Positions 8,148-17,783 of a stretch of DNA of 64,000 nucleotides are shown here, one piece after another (positions within the stretch are counted from its first letter, which is position 1; each line of letters begins with the position of its first letter). Source of the DNA: an uncultured Pelagibacteraceae bacterium (lineage in GTDB: Bacteria; Pseudomonadota; Alphaproteobacteria; Pelagibacterales; Pelagibacteraceae); contig CACCIO010000001.1 in NCBI GenBank assembly GCA_902546085.1, positions 92,246 through 156,245 of the forward strand, written 5' to 3'. Under the pieces are notes generated by a model. The model saw nothing but the letters and a program-made list of their open reading frames with translations, had not been told where the DNA came from and did no database searches. Both the position numbers and the translations under genes were made by a program.

Positions 8148-11143
8148 TGAGTCAAGCTTTTAGAATTGGATATGGAGGATTAGTAAATAGGGATAAAAAA
8201 TTATCTTTTAAATTTAATGGTAAAAGTTACTTTGGTTATGAAGGTGATACATTGGCATCAGCTTTATTGGCAAATGGTGTTCATTTAGTTGGAAGAAGTT
8301 TTAAGTACCATAGACCTAGAGGTTTCTTTGGGGCAGGAGTTGATGAACCATATGCAATAGTTCAGCTTTATAGAAATGGTGAAACTGAGCCTAATATTAA
8401 AGCTACAGAACAGGAACTTTTTGAAGGTTTGGAAGCAAAAAGTGTTAATTGTTGGCCAAGTGTGAATTTTGATATTGGTGCAATAAATAATTTTTTAAAA
8501 ATTTTTTTACCTGCAGGTTTTTACTACAAAACATTTATGTGGCCAAAAAGTTTTTGGTACAGAATTTATGAACCATTTATCAGAAAAGCTGCGGGTTTAG
8601 GTGTTGTTTCAACAAAACACGATAATGAGAGGTATGAGCATAAATATGAATACTGTGATTTACTTATTGCAGGATCTGGACCTTCAGGATTGTCTAGTGC
8701 ATATGCTGCTGCAAAAAATGGAGCGAGTGTTATTCTTGCTGAAGATAAACCAAGATTTGGTGGATCTTTACTAACAAGTGATGTCAATATTGGGAATCAA
8801 TCTGGAAAAGATTGGGCCGAAGGAATAATAGCTGAACTCAAAACTATGCCAAATGTAGTCGTGAAAAATAGATCTCAAATCTTCGGATACTATGATCATA
8901 ACATGCTAGTAATGTCAGAAAAAGTAAGTGATCATCTTCCAAAAACAAAAAAATATCATCCTAACAAAAGACTTTGGTACATAAGAGCAAAAGAGGTTTT
9001 AATATCTTCAGGTTCAATTGAGAGACCAATAGTTTTTGGTAATAATGATACACCTGGAGTAATGCTATCATCTGCTGCAAAAGAGTATTTAAAAGTTTAT
9101 GGAGTATTAGTTGGAAAAAAGCCTCTGGTATTTACAAATAATGATAGTGGATATGAGACAGCTATTGAGTTTAAAAAGCATGGAGTTGATCCAATTGTTC
9201 TAGATTCAAGAAAAAATCCCAAATCAGAAATAATTGACGAAGCAAAAAATTTAGCAATTAATATTAAAAATTCATATGTTGTAGTTGCGGCGCAAGGTTA
9301 TAAAAAAGTAAAAAGAGCTGACATTGCCAGCATTTCAGATGATAAAAAACAACTTGGTAAAATTGAAAGTATAAATTGTGATTGTATATGTGTATCTGGT
9401 TTTTGGACACCAACAATTCACTTAGCCTCTCAATCTGGAAATAAAACAAAGTTTAAAGAAGAAATTGATGCATTTGTTCCGGGAGTGTCTAAACAAAATG
9501 AAACTACTTTAGGATCAGCTAATGGAGTATTTTCACTAGATGAAACTTTAAAAACCTCATTTGCTGCAGGTAGTGAATTATCAAAAAAAATTACTAAAAA
9601 TGATAATAATATAGCTATTCCAAATGTTGTTGAAAAGAAATCCTCTCAACATGACAAGTTTTGGTGTGTTCCTTTGCCAAAAGGTAAAAATTATAAAAGA
9701 TTTTTAGATTTTCAAAATGATGTAGCGGTATCTGATATAGAAATAGCTTTAAGAGAGGGATATCGATCAATAGAACATGTTAAAAGATACACCACTCTAG
9801 GAATGGCAACAGATCAAGGAAAAACGAGTAATTTAAATGGATTGCAATTAGTATCCGAAATTGAAAACAAAGTTGTCCCTGCAGTAGGTCATACTACCTT
9901 TAGACCACCTTATACTCCTGTCTCTATTGGCGCGATAGTGGGGAGAGAGGTTGGAAAACATTCAAAACCAACAAGAAAATCTCCAATGCATTCATGGCAT
10001 GAGAAAAATAATGCAGTTTTTGTGGATGCAGGTGTTTGGTTAAGACCTAGGTTTTACAAAAGAGGAAATGAAACCTTATTTGAAGCATCTAAAAGAGAAG
10101 CTAAAAATGTAAGAACAAATGTTGGAGTTTGTGACGTAACAACTTTAGGAAAAATTGATGTAAAAGGTCCTGATGCAGCGGAGCTTTTAAACAGAGTTTA
10201 CACTAATGCGTGGTTAAAGTTGCCAGTTGGAAAAGCTAGATACGGGGTAATGTTAAGAGAGGATGGAATTGTAATGGATGATGGAACAACTACAAGAATT
10301 TCAGAAAATCACTATCATATGACTACTACTACAGCTCAAGCAGCAAATGTTCTTTCACATTTAGAATATTATTTACAATTAGTCTGGCCTGATTTAAATG
10401 TGAACGTAGTTTCTACTACAGAGCAATGGGCAGGAGCAGCTATTGCTGGACCTAAATCTAGAGATTTATTACAAAAATTATTTCCAAATCTTAATGTATC
10501 AAATGAAGGCTTACCCTTCATGGGCTATATGGAGGGAGATTTATTTGGTGTCAAAGCAAGAATATTTAGAATTTCATTTTCAGGAGAGCTTGCATATGAA
10601 GTAAATGTTGAGTCTGATAATGGAAACTTTATGTGGGAAAAAATAATGGAAGTTGGTGAGGATTTTGAAATTCAACCATATGGTACAGAAGCATTATCAA
10701 CTTTGAGAATTGAAATGGGTCATGTTGCTGGATCAGAACTTGATGGTAGAACAATTCCTTACGATAATGCTTTAGAGGGTCTTGTTAGCAAAAAGAAAGA
10801 TTTTATTGGAAAAAGATCATTACTTCGATCTGCGTTTACTGCTGAAGATAGACAAAGAATAGTTGGAGTAGTTCCATTGGATAAAAAAACAAGTATTCCA
10901 GAAGGTTCTCATTTGGTTAAAGATGCAAAAGCTCCGTTACCTAATCCAAAGTTAGGTCATATTTCTGCATCATGTTGGAGTGTTGAGTATGACAATCCTT
11001 TTTCTTTGGCAATTTTGAAAAATGGAAAAAATATGATTGGTGAAAAGCTTTTTGCGATGTCACCACTTAAAAACAAAGTAATCCCTGTTGAGATAGTATC
11101 ATCACATTATGTAGATCCAAAGGGTGAAAGAGTTAGGTCATGA
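8147..11143 (+). CDS. soxA: Sarcosine oxidase, alpha subunit
   Basis: A 998-residue subunit that binds NAD+ and channels the methylene group to folate. Order: N-terminal ferredoxin-like (Fer2_4) domain at about 15-100, with the usual iron-sulfur cysteine pattern not evident as in other SoxA; dinucleotide fold with GSGPSG at 176-181 and central domain to about 560; then a C-terminal GcvT aminomethyltransferase half from about 620, containing [10 protein letters not shown], for tetrahydrofolate binding. Length matches characterised SoxA (about 965-1000). The stop overlaps the soxG start (ATGACG). Confidence 0.95.
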   Translation: MSQAFRIGYGGLVNRDKKLSFKFNGKSYFGYEGDTLASALLANGVHLVGRSFKYHRPRGFFGAGVDEPYAIVQLYRNGETEPNIKATEQELFEGLEAKSVNCWPSVNFDIGAINNFLKIFLPAGFYYKTFMWPKSFWYRIYEPFIRKAAGLGVVSTKHDNERYEHKYEYCDLLIAGSGPSGLSSAYAAAKNGASVILAEDKPRFGGSLLTSDVNIGNQSGKDWAEGIIAELKTMPNVVVKNRSQIFGYYDHNMLVMSEKVSDHLPKTKKYHPNKRLWYIRAKEVLISSGSIERPIVFGNNDTPGVMLSSAAKEYLKVYGVLVGKKPLVFTNNDSGYETAIEFKKHGVDPIVLDSRKNPKSEIIDEAKNLAINIKNSYVVVAAQGYKKVKRADIASISDDKKQLGKIESINCDCICVSGFWTPTIHLASQSGNKTKFKEEIDAFVPGVSKQNETTLGSANGVFSLDETLKTSFAAGSELSKKITKNDNNIAIPNVVEKKSSQHDKFWCVPLPKGKNYKRFLDFQNDVAVSDIEIALREGYRSIEHVKRYTTLGMATDQGKTSNLNGLQLVSEIENKVVPAVGHTTFRPPYTPVSIGAIVGREVGKHSKPTRKSPMHSWHEKNNAVFVDAGVWLRPRFYKRGNETLFEASKREAKNVRTNVGVCDVTTLGKIDVKGPDAAELLNRVYTNAWLKLPVGKARYGVMLREDGIVMDDGTTTRISENHYHMTTTTAQAANVLSHLEYYLQLVWPDLNVNVVSTTEQWAGAAIAGPKSRDLLQKLFPNLNVSNEGLPFMGYMEGDLFGVKARIFRISFSGELAYEVNVESDNGNFMWEKIMEVGEDFEIQPYGTEALSTLRIEMGHVAGSELDGRTIPYDNALEGLVSKKKDFIGKRSLLRSAFTAEDRQRIVGVVPLDKKTSIPEGSHLVKDAKAPLPNPKLGHISASCWSVEYDNPFSLAILKNGKNMIGEKLFAMSPLKNKVIPVEIVSSHYVDPKGERVRS

Positions 11144-11727
11144 CGTTAATTTCAGCTTTATCAAATGTTCACAAAAAAGGTCAATTTGGAGAATATGAGG
11201 GTAAAAAAGAAAATGACTTACTTAAAATTTCTGAAATTAAAAACTTACTTATTGTTCAAATAGTTCAGTATAAAAATTCCTCAGTTTCATTTGATAGTAT
11301 TGAGATTGATGGTTTAAAATTAAAGAATGAACCTTTAAATGTAGTATTCAATGAAACTATTAGGATTATGTGGAATGGACCAAAGAATTGGCTTTTGGTT
11401 TCAACAAAAAAAGATTTAATAAGAAATGTAGTAGATAAATTTAAAGATACAGACTTTGCTGTAACAGATTTATCCCATTCGAGGGCAATTATTGAAATTG
11501 AAGGACAAGAAACAATGGAAGTTTTAAAAAAAGGCTGTCCATTTAATTTTAACTTATTAAAAAAAAACAACTCAATAAATTCAACTTATAATGGAATAGC
11601 ATTCACTGTGGATAAGTTAAATGAAAATCCAAATAAAGTAAGATTATTTGCTTTAAGAAGTTTTGGAGAATCATTATATCACTCAATCACAGATGCCTCT
11701 CTAGAATTTGGCTTTAAATCTTTTTAA
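11140..11727 (+). CDS. soxG: Sarcosine oxidase, gamma subunit
   Basis: SoxG (195 residues) is the small accessory subunit that packs against the folate-binding half of SoxA and is itself GcvT-like. Sequence is divergent, but [11 protein letters not shown] near 83-93 and [13 protein letters not shown] near 113-125 fit the family, and position as last gene of soxBDAG is decisive. The ATG overlaps the soxA stop by four bases. The operon ends against the convergent DMT transporter with a 9-base gap, so any terminator must be weak or lie within that gene. Confidence 0.88.
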   Translation: MTLISALSNVHKKGQFGEYEGKKENDLLKISEIKNLLIVQIVQYKNSSVSFDSIEIDGLKLKNEPLNVVFNETIRIMWNGPKNWLLVSTKKDLIRNVVDKFKDTDFAVTDLSHSRAIIEIEGQETMEVLKKGCPFNFNLLKKNNSINSTYNGIAFTVDKLNENPNKVRLFALRSFGESLYHSITDASLEFGFKSF

Positions 11728-11736
11728 GATTAATTT

Positions 11737-12588
11737 TCAATCTCTTGTTGCAATATAGACTCCTATAGAGGTTATTAGAAAACCAATTAAATCTAACTTG
11801 GTTAAACTTTCATTTAAGAAGAGCCATGCCATAAATGCAGATGTTGCTGGAATTAAAAAAAATATTGAAACAGTTTTGCTTGCTGAGTTTTTTTTTATTA
11901 AAAACATCAATATTGTAAATGCTCCAAATGAAACTAAAAATACTTGATGGCTCATTGCAATAATAAAAGTTTCTGAAAAATTAATGTATGGATCAACAAA
12001 AAAAATTATTATTAATAAATGAAATATACATCCACCGATAGCCTGGTTCATATTACTTACAGACAAAGGTAAACTGTTGCTCAATTTTTTTTGCCACAAG
12101 GTTGAAAATGTAATTGCCAATAACGCTATTACTGTTGCAATCAACCCATTTGTTGGTATTTTAGATCCAATATCAAAACCTAACACAAGTCCTGCACCAG
12201 CAAATCCTAATAAAATACCTGACCATTGTTTAGCAGATACTTTTTCATTTAAGATTGGACCGCTTAATGCATTTGTTAGAACAGGTTGGAGAGTTACAAT
12301 TAACGCTGCAATAGCTGTAGGCATACCAATTGAAATTGAGTAAAAAACGCCACCAAGATAAAAACCATGAAATAAAACACCACTAAATAAAGATTCAATA
12401 AAATTTTTTTTACTAACTAAAATTTTTTGTTTTGAATAAACAGAAAATAAAAAAAAACCTAAAGCAACTAAAGCAAATCTAAAAGCTAGGGCAGCAAAAG
12501 GATCACTGTTATCTATAATAGGCTTAGTTGTTATAAAAGCAGATGACCATAGAAGCACAAAAATAAAAGGAAATATTCTTATCATCAT
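11737..12588 (-). CDS. EamA/DMT-family transporter
   Basis: A 283-residue inner-membrane protein with about ten hydrophobic segments in two EamA repeats. The N-terminal WSSAFITTKPIIDNSDP (about 14-30) and the second-half SVSNMNQAIGG are typical of drug/metabolite exporters. Substrate cannot be read; DMT proteins often export amino acids or metabolites. It converges on the sarcosine oxidase operon and is divergent from the next gene by 100 bases. No operon partner. Confidence 0.85.
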   Translation of the reverse strand: MMIRIFPFIFVLLWSSAFITTKPIIDNSDPFAALAFRFALVALGFFLFSVYSKQKILVSKKNFIESLFSGVLFHGFYLGGVFYSISIGMPTAIAALIVTLQPVLTNALSGPILNEKVSAKQWSGILLGFAGAGLVLGFDIGSKIPTNGLIATVIALLAITFSTLWQKKLSNSLPLSVSNMNQAIGGCIFHLLIIIFFVDPYINFSETFIIAMSHQVFLVSFGAFTILMFLIKKNSASKTVSIFFLIPATSAFMAWLFLNESLTKLDLIGFLITSIGVYIATRD

Positions 12589-12688
12589 CTTTAATAAACA
12601 AATAAATTAAATAAAATCAAACGAATCAGTACCTATAATGAACAAATTAGATGTAGCAATGAAATACCAAATCACTTAAACTTTTGTT

Positions 12689-13069
12689 ATGAACTTAAGG
12701 CTATTCAGAATGTGTATAATTTTACTGTCATTTTTCTTTTTGACAGGTTTTGTACCTATTATGTCATTTGTTGGTCCAAGTTTAACAGTTCTTACATCAG
12801 GTAATGTTTATAAAGCGAGCGCACACTTTATCGTTAATCAACGAATAGAAAAGGAAACTGGTAAAAATTCTTTTACATTAATTAAAGAAACGTTAGTCAA
12901 AGAAGAAAAAATGAAAAAAAATTCTTTTGACGAAGACTTAAGACAACTAGTTGAAACAAGAATAAAAATGACTAGACAAAAACTAGACAATCAAAATTTA
13001 CAAAAATTATTAAAAAAACGAATAGAGGTTACTAGATCTATACTTAATTTAAATAATATTACTCAATAA
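12689..13069 (+). CDS. Small membrane-anchored or secreted protein of unknown function
   Basis: 126 residues. One strongly hydrophobic N-terminal segment (about 8-35, containing LLSFFFLTGFVPIM) looks like a signal anchor or uncleaved signal peptide. The rest is highly basic and probably helical, with LVETRIKMTRQKL and LLKKRIEVTRSIL as two similar amphipathic stretches near 88 and 108. I recognise no family. It stands alone between divergent and convergent neighbours; its 3' end overlaps the next (convergent) gene by 11 bases. Real coding is supported by a clean ATG start and a sensible protein, not by homology I can name. Confidence 0.65.
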   Translation: MNLRLFRMCIILLSFFFLTGFVPIMSFVGPSLTVLTSGNVYKASAHFIVNQRIEKETGKNSFTLIKETLVKEEKMKKNSFDEDLRQLVETRIKMTRQKLDNQNLQKLLKKRIEVTRSILNLNNITQ

Positions 13070-13499
13070 TATTTAGGTATATCAGGTTTTCTTGTTTAGT
13101 TTCTTTACACCACATTTCATAGCTTTCACAAACTCTCCATAAATGATCAAAAGCTCTTTGTGAAATTTCTAATGGAAAATGACTTTTAGTATAATATAGT
13201 TTAGGTATTTTCATTAAAAATTTTACCATCGAATCTTTTTGAAGCTCTAAAAGTCTTAAAGTTTCCTCAGGAATTTTTTTTTTGGTAACAGTGTCAATAA
13301 ATTTATTCTTCTTAAGTTCTAAAAACCATCTTTCATGAAATTCTCCAGAACTTAAAATTTCAAATTCTTTAGTGGTTATAAAAATTTCAAATGCTTGTAT
13401 ATTGTTGACTTCAGGATTTTGTTTTTTAATATCTATTATTTTTGTATAAACAAATTCAGCAGCTCTTAACACATATGGCTTTTCAGTCTTATTAGACAT
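13059..13499 (-). CDS. Hypothetical protein, 146 residues
   Basis: No family recognised. The protein is soluble, rich in charged residues and probably all-helical, with FEIFITTKEFEIL (about 42-54) and RVCESYEMWCKETKQ near the C-terminus. It follows the racemase gene on the minus strand with only 3 bases between, so it is probably co-transcribed with it. No signal peptide, membrane segment or cofactor motif is visible. Confidence 0.65.
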   Translation of the reverse strand: MSNKTEKPYVLRAAEFVYTKIIDIKKQNPEVNNIQAFEIFITTKEFEILSSGEFHERWFLELKKNKFIDTVTKKKIPEETLRLLELQKDSMVKFLMKIPKLYYTKSHFPLEISQRAFDHLWRVCESYEMWCKETKQENLIYLNIIE

Positions 13500-13502
13500 T
13501 AT

Positions 13503-14249
13503 CTAATTTTTATGCTTGACCAAAGCCGATTGGGCCAAAATTAAATTAGGATCTAAAAATACTTTTGATGATTTTATATTTTTAAATGACTTAAATGCAA
13601 AAATTGCAATAGGGAGCTCTGTACAACCTAAAATAATTTTTTTACATTTCATTTTAATTAAAGAGTCAATTGCAGGTTTAATCACCTTTGCTGCAGCTTT
13701 TACATTACCCATTTTAACAAATTTAATAGCTTTATTTACTGACAATTTTTGTATTTTTTGAGATGGCTCTATCAACTTATAATCTTTTTGAAAAAATTTT
13801 TTATAAACCCCTGTTTTAAGGGTACCCTCGGTAGCTAGAAGACCAACTTTAGAATTTTTTTTGCATTTTTTTTTCGTAAATTTAAAAACTTCTTTAGGCA
13901 TATTAATTATTGGAATATTGATTTTATTTTGTAAATCATCGAACCAATAATGAGCCGTATTACAAGGTATAACTATAAATTTACATTTATTATTTTCTAG
14001 AAGCTTACAACCTTTGAGCAAACTCATTAAAACTTTGTTATATTTTTCTCTACTTGTTTTATTGGTAGACTTATTTAAGAGATTTTTGGTATGAGACCCT
14101 ATAGATTCAGGTCTACCCGGAATATCTGATTTGTTATATAGTAAAAATAGTGGATACTCTTGATCAATCTTTCCTCTATTAAGAACTGCAAGCTTGTTAC
14201 AAAAATCAAGACCAGCTTGAGTTCCCATTCCACCTAAAATTCCAATCAT
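13503..14249 (-). CDS. Aspartate/glutamate racemase family protein
   Basis: 248 residues of the two-cysteine, PLP-independent racemase fold: GILGGMGT at 3-10, catalytic Cys96 in IPCNTAHYW and Cys209 in ILGCTELP. The family includes aspartate racemase (RacX/YgeA type) and broad-specificity amino-acid racemases. MurI is less likely because the N-terminus starts GILGGMG rather than the MurI DSGxGG pattern. It probably interconverts D- and L-acidic amino acids in the cytosol. The lysine-rich composition is typical of the rest of the window. Confidence 0.82.
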   Translation of the reverse strand: MIGILGGMGTQAGLDFCNKLAVLNRGKIDQEYPLFLLYNKSDIPGRPESIGSHTKNLLNKSTNKTSREKYNKVLMSLLKGCKLLENNKCKFIVIPCNTAHYWFDDLQNKINIPIINMPKEVFKFTKKKCKKNSKVGLLATEGTLKTGVYKKFFQKDYKLIEPSQKIQKLSVNKAIKFVKMGNVKAAAKVIKPAIDSLIKMKCKKIILGCTELPIAIFAFKSFKNIKSSKVFLDPNLILAQSALVKHKN

Positions 14250-14326
14250 ATTTTTGATTAATTTATTAATTTTTAAATTTAAATCTATAATTATTAATTG
14301 TGTTTAAAGGTTGTTATTAGCTTAGG

Positions 14327-14378
14327 TATTGGCTGAATAACAAATTTATTGAAGTTTAAATAAATTTTTCAGCCAATA
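14327..14378 (-). terminator. Long nested hairpin after the cold-shock gene
   Basis: Two perfectly complementary 11-base arms (14327-14337 TATTGGCTGAA and 14368-14378 TTCAGCCAATA) enclose a second 9-base stem (AAATTTATT/AATAAATTT on the minus strand). It begins 12 bases after the cold-shock stop. There is no clear T-run after it, so it may be a 3'-end stabiliser or an RNA-processing site rather than a simple rho-independent terminator. Confidence 0.5.
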
Positions 14379-14390
14379 GGAAGTGTGAAA

Positions 14391-14597
14391 TTATGCAGTT
14401 TTTAAGTTAACTGCTGAAGGACCTTTAGGACCATCTTCAACATCGAAAGTCAAAGCTTGACCCTCATCTAAACCGTTCATACCAGCATCTCTTACTGCTG
14501 AAACATGTACAAACACATCTTTTTCTTTATCTTCTCTTTCAATAAAACCAAAGCCTTTGGTTGGATTGAACCATTTTACTTTTCCTTGTAGACTCAT
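14391..14597 (-). CDS. Cold-shock domain protein (CspA family)
   Basis: A 68-residue single cold-shock (OB-fold) domain that binds single-stranded RNA/DNA and melts RNA structure. RNP1 is KGFGFIE at 14-20 and RNP2 is VFVHVSAV at 28-35; the opening [11 protein letters not shown] is canonical. It stands alone between hairpins in its 5' leader and 3' region. Base composition of this gene is visibly richer in GC than its neighbours, as expected of a highly expressed gene. Confidence 0.95.
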   Translation of the reverse strand: MSLQGKVKWFNPTKGFGFIEREDKEKDVFVHVSAVRDAGMNGLDEGQALTFDVEDGPKGPSAVNLKTA

Positions 14598-14628
14598 ATT
14601 TATCTTCTTATTTTTTGTTATGTTAAAT

Positions 14629-14650
14629 TATTACTTATTATTAAGTAATA
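14629..14650 (-). promoter_or_regulatory. Hairpin in the cold-shock gene 5' leader
   Basis: A 9-base perfect stem (14629-14637 / 14642-14650, arm ATTACTTA) with a 4-base loop lies about 30 bases upstream of the csp ATG. Cold-shock mRNAs commonly carry structured leaders; whether this one is transcribed is not visible. It could equally be a dyad operator. Confidence 0.35.
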
Positions 14651-14713
14651 TTGGCTTTCTTTAGATTTTATTGGGTTTTGTCAACAAAATAGATTAACAA
14701 TTAAAAAAAATTT

Positions 14714-15181
14714 TCAAATATCGTCAATTAGCATGCTTAAATAAACAGAATTAATGTCTTTTTTATAGTGTGCAAAAGGTTCGCATACAATGAACCCAGT
14801 TTTTTTGAAAAGTTTTCTTGCTGGTATAAAAAAATCTCCTGCACCCGTTTCGATACTTAATCTTTTTATATTTAACTTTTTAGCTTCATTAATTAAATGA
14901 TTGATTACATCAATACCTTTGCCTTGATTTCTAAAATTATTATGAATTCTTATCGATTTAAATTCTCCATGTTCTTTATCTAAAAATTTTAAAGCACCAC
15001 AACCGATCAGTTTTTCATTATCCCATAAACTCCAAAATTTAATTGATGATACTTTTAAACCAGGAATATCTAGGACGTGAGCGCTTCCTTCTGGAGATGC
15101 AGCTCTTAGCTCAATAAAATGCTTAGTAAGAAGCTCATTTACTTCTGGATTATCAAAATTACCTTCTATTGATTTTAACAT
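14714..15181 (-). CDS. GNAT-family N-acetyltransferase
   Basis: 155 residues with the acetyl-CoA-binding motif RNQGKG at about 84-89 after the beta4 strand (EFKSIRIHNNF), followed by helix INHLINEAKKL. These enzymes transfer acetyl from acetyl-CoA to an amine; substrate unknown. The opening resembles small YafP/PhnO-like GNATs. The ATG directly abuts the purK stop (no spacer), so it is the last gene of purE-purK-GNAT on the minus strand. Confidence 0.82.
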   Translation of the reverse strand: MLKSIEGNFDNPEVNELLTKHFIELRAASPEGSAHVLDIPGLKVSSIKFWSLWDNEKLIGCGALKFLDKEHGEFKSIRIHNNFRNQGKGIDVINHLINEAKKLNIKRLSIETGAGDFFIPARKLFKKTGFIVCEPFAHYKKDINSVYLSMLIDDI

Positions 15182-16228
15182 TTATAATAAAGTTGTGATA
15201 TGACCCATTTTTCTGTTTTCTTTTATATCTTTTTTTAAATAATCAAAGAAAAATTCCTTATCATTAAACTTTTGCAGATTTCTATAATGAGTAATTTGAT
15301 CACCAAGCAAATTTATCATTTTAGCATTAGAAATTTTTTTTAAAGGGATTTGTTCTAAACCACATACAGCTCTTACATGATTTTCAAATTGACTTACATT
15401 AAAAGCATTAATTGTTAGATGCCCTGAGTTATGTACTCTTGGAGCAATCTCATTAACATAAAGATTATCATTTCTATCTATAAAAAATTCCACACATAAA
15501 GTTCCAACATATTTAAGTTCTTCAGCAATAAGCATTGCCCAATCTTTAGATTGATTAAAAATTTTTTCATTAATTTCAGCAGGTATTTTTGAATATTTTA
15601 AAATTTGATCTTCATGAGTGTTTTCTATTGGTTCATAAATTTCATATTTATTATTACTAAACCTTGTAATTATAATTGAAATTTCTTTTTTTAATTTTAC
15701 AAGTTTTTCAAGGATATACCCTTTTGAAAAATCAATGTTCAATGAATTAATTTCATCACTTGATTTGATTGGATATTGACCTTTGCCATCATAGCCTAGT
15801 GTTGTTGTTTTAAGAATACCTGGTAAAAAATCTTCTAAAGCATCTATGTCAGATTTTTTATCAATCGCAACATATCTTGTTGTTCTAATATTTAATTTAT
15901 TAATAAAATCCTTTTCAGCCAATCTATGTTGAATTAATCTGTTAACTGATGGTTTTGGTAAAACAGGTTTAAATTTATTTATTCCACTTAATGTTTCAAA
16001 TGGAATATTTTCAAATTCAAAAGTGACTAAATCAACTTGATTTAAAAATTCTGATATTTTTTCTTTGTTATCATAATTCCCATTAACAAATTGATTACAG
16101 AAATTTTGTGCTGGAGCGTCTATATCATCGCAAAAAACAACAGTTTTAATATTTAATTTTTTAGCTGCTATTGCAAGCATACTTCCAAGTTGACCACCTC
16201 CAATGATACCAAGTGTAATTTGAGACAT
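15182..16228 (-). CDS. purK: N5-carboxyaminoimidazole ribonucleotide synthase
   Basis: PurK (348 residues) converts AIR, ATP and bicarbonate to N5-CAIR in purine synthesis. N-terminal GIIGGGQLGSMLA at 8-20 is the family hallmark; the ATP-grasp core includes KTTTLGYDGKGQ near 141-152, VEFFIDRN and NEIAPRVHNSGH near 264-275. It lies one base after purE, the usual pairing. The stop abuts the GNAT gene. Confidence 0.95.
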   Translation of the reverse strand: MSQITLGIIGGGQLGSMLAIAAKKLNIKTVVFCDDIDAPAQNFCNQFVNGNYDNKEKISEFLNQVDLVTFEFENIPFETLSGINKFKPVLPKPSVNRLIQHRLAEKDFINKLNIRTTRYVAIDKKSDIDALEDFLPGILKTTTLGYDGKGQYPIKSSDEINSLNIDFSKGYILEKLVKLKKEISIIITRFSNNKYEIYEPIENTHEDQILKYSKIPAEINEKIFNQSKDWAMLIAEELKYVGTLCVEFFIDRNDNLYVNEIAPRVHNSGHLTINAFNVSQFENHVRAVCGLEQIPLKKISNAKMINLLGDQITHYRNLQKFNDKEFFFDYLKKDIKENRKMGHITTLL

Positions 16229-16229
16229 T

Positions 16230-16721
16230 TTATTTAGGAGATTTTTTTACAGATTTAGTTTGCGATGTTCTAAAATTTTTAAGCTTTTTTCGAACACTTG
16301 TATTTTGATTAGCAATTATTGCTGCAGCTAATAAAGCAGCATTAATTGCACCATCCTCACCTATGGCAAGTGTTCCCACGGGTATTCCTTTTGGCATTTG
16401 TACAATTGATAACAAACTATCTAAACCTTTAAGTTTTTTGCTTTCAACAGGAACGCCAAGCACGGGTACATGTGTAAGTGCTGATATCATACCTGGAAGA
16501 TGAGCAGATCCTCCAGCACCAGCAATTATTACTCCTATCTGATTTTGCTCAACTTTAGCAGCATATTCATACATTCTTTGAGGCGTTCTGTGAGCAGATA
16601 CAATTTTTGTTTCAAATGAAACACCAATTTTTTTTAAGGTTTTTTCAGCTAGTTTCATAACTTTATAGTCAGATTGACTTCCCATTATGATTGAAACTTT
16701 TAATTTACTATTTTTTTTCAT
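16230..16721 (-). CDS. purE: N5-carboxyaminoimidazole ribonucleotide mutase
   Basis: PurE class I (163 residues) isomerises N5-CAIR to CAIR. Diagnostic segments: [11 protein letters not shown] near 12-22, [10 protein letters not shown] with the catalytic histidine near 40-49, and [10 protein letters not shown] near 70-79. The presence of purK next to it agrees with a class I enzyme that uses N5-CAIR rather than AIR + CO2. It is the promoter-proximal gene of purEK-GNAT and divergent from the M19-like gene. Confidence 0.96.
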   Translation of the reverse strand: MKKNSKLKVSIIMGSQSDYKVMKLAEKTLKKIGVSFETKIVSAHRTPQRMYEYAAKVEQNQIGVIIAGAGGSAHLPGMISALTHVPVLGVPVESKKLKGLDSLLSIVQMPKGIPVGTLAIGEDGAINAALLAAAIIANQNTSVRKKLKNFRTSQTKSVKKSPK

Positions 16722-16815
16722 GAAAATTGATCAAACTCTTTATTTCAAAATTAACTTAAAATTTCAATAAAATTAATAGTATTTAAAATACATATTGATT
16801 AGAGTTAAACATACT

Positions 16816-17781
16816 ATGAATTATAAAATCGACAATCTTCAATATTGTAATTGGTCTAGGAAAATCTTTGAGATTAACAGATCTGCTGGCCTAGATGCTG
16901 TTCATGTTACTATTGTTTACCATGAAGATTTTAATGAATTACAACTTGAAATAAAAAAATGGGAAAAATTATTTCATGATAACTCTGATCTGATTTTCCC
17001 TGGTAAAAATTTTTATGATATTGATAAAGCAAATAAAGAAAACAAAACTGCAATGTTCTTTGGTTTTCAAAATTGTTCACCAATCGAAGACGATATCATG
17101 TTAGTTGAAAAGGTTCATCAATTAGGATGTAGATTTATGCAGCTGACTTATAATAACCAATCTTTACTAGCAACAGGCTGTTATGAAAAAATAGATAGTG
17201 GAGTTACAAATTTTGGACGTGAGGTTATAAGAGAAATGAACAGAGTTGGTCTTGTGGTTGACATGTCACATTCTGCAGAAAAAAGCACTCTAGATGCAAT
17301 TGAATTAAGTGAAAAACCAATTGCAATTACTCATGCAAATCCATCTTTTTGGCATCCAGCTAAAAGAAACAAATCCTCAGATTTATTAAAAAATTTAAGT
17401 GATAGTGGTGGTATGTTAGGTTTATCATTATACCCTCATCACTTAAAAAATAATACAAATTGTACTCTAGATAGTTTTTGTGAAATGGTGGCAAAAACAG
17501 CCGAAATAATGGATGTAAAAAAAATAGGAATAGGATCGGATCTTTGTTTAGACCATCCAGACACTGTTGTTGAATGGATGAGAAATGGTTCTTGGTCTAA
17601 AAGTAAAAATTTTGGCGAAGGATCAAAGAATAAACCTGGTTTCCCCAAGCAACCTGATTGGTTTCTTGATGCAAGAGGTTTCTCAAATATTGAAAAAGGT
17701 CTAAAAAAAGTAGGTTTTTCTGATACCGAGACACATGGAATACTTGGAAATAACTGGTACAATTTTTATAAATCAATTTAA
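16816..17781 (+). CDS. Atypical peptidase M19 (membrane dipeptidase-like) protein
   Basis: A 321-residue TIM-barrel amidohydrolase of the renal-dipeptidase family. I start at ATG 16816; a TTG seven codons upstream is possible but has no support. The His of VVDMSHS, the His of AITHANP and Asp in GIGSDLC match the second-half metal/substrate residues of M19. The N-terminal HxD pair (DGHND in typical members) is absent and the bridging glutamate (GxEG) reads GFQN, so a normal binuclear zinc site is unlikely. It heads a four-gene set with the 553-aa protein 2 bases downstream. An altered hydrolase or a non-catalytic protein are both possible. Confidence 0.8.
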   Translation: MNYKIDNLQYCNWSRKIFEINRSAGLDAVHVTIVYHEDFNELQLEIKKWEKLFHDNSDLIFPGKNFYDIDKANKENKTAMFFGFQNCSPIEDDIMLVEKVHQLGCRFMQLTYNNQSLLATGCYEKIDSGVTNFGREVIREMNRVGLVVDMSHSAEKSTLDAIELSEKPIAITHANPSFWHPAKRNKSSDLLKNLSDSGGMLGLSLYPHHLKNNTNCTLDSFCEMVAKTAEIMDVKKIGIGSDLCLDHPDTVVEWMRNGSWSKSKNFGEGSKNKPGFPKQPDWFLDARGFSNIEKGLKKVGFSDTETHGILGNNWYNFYKSI

Positions 17782-17783
17782 TT

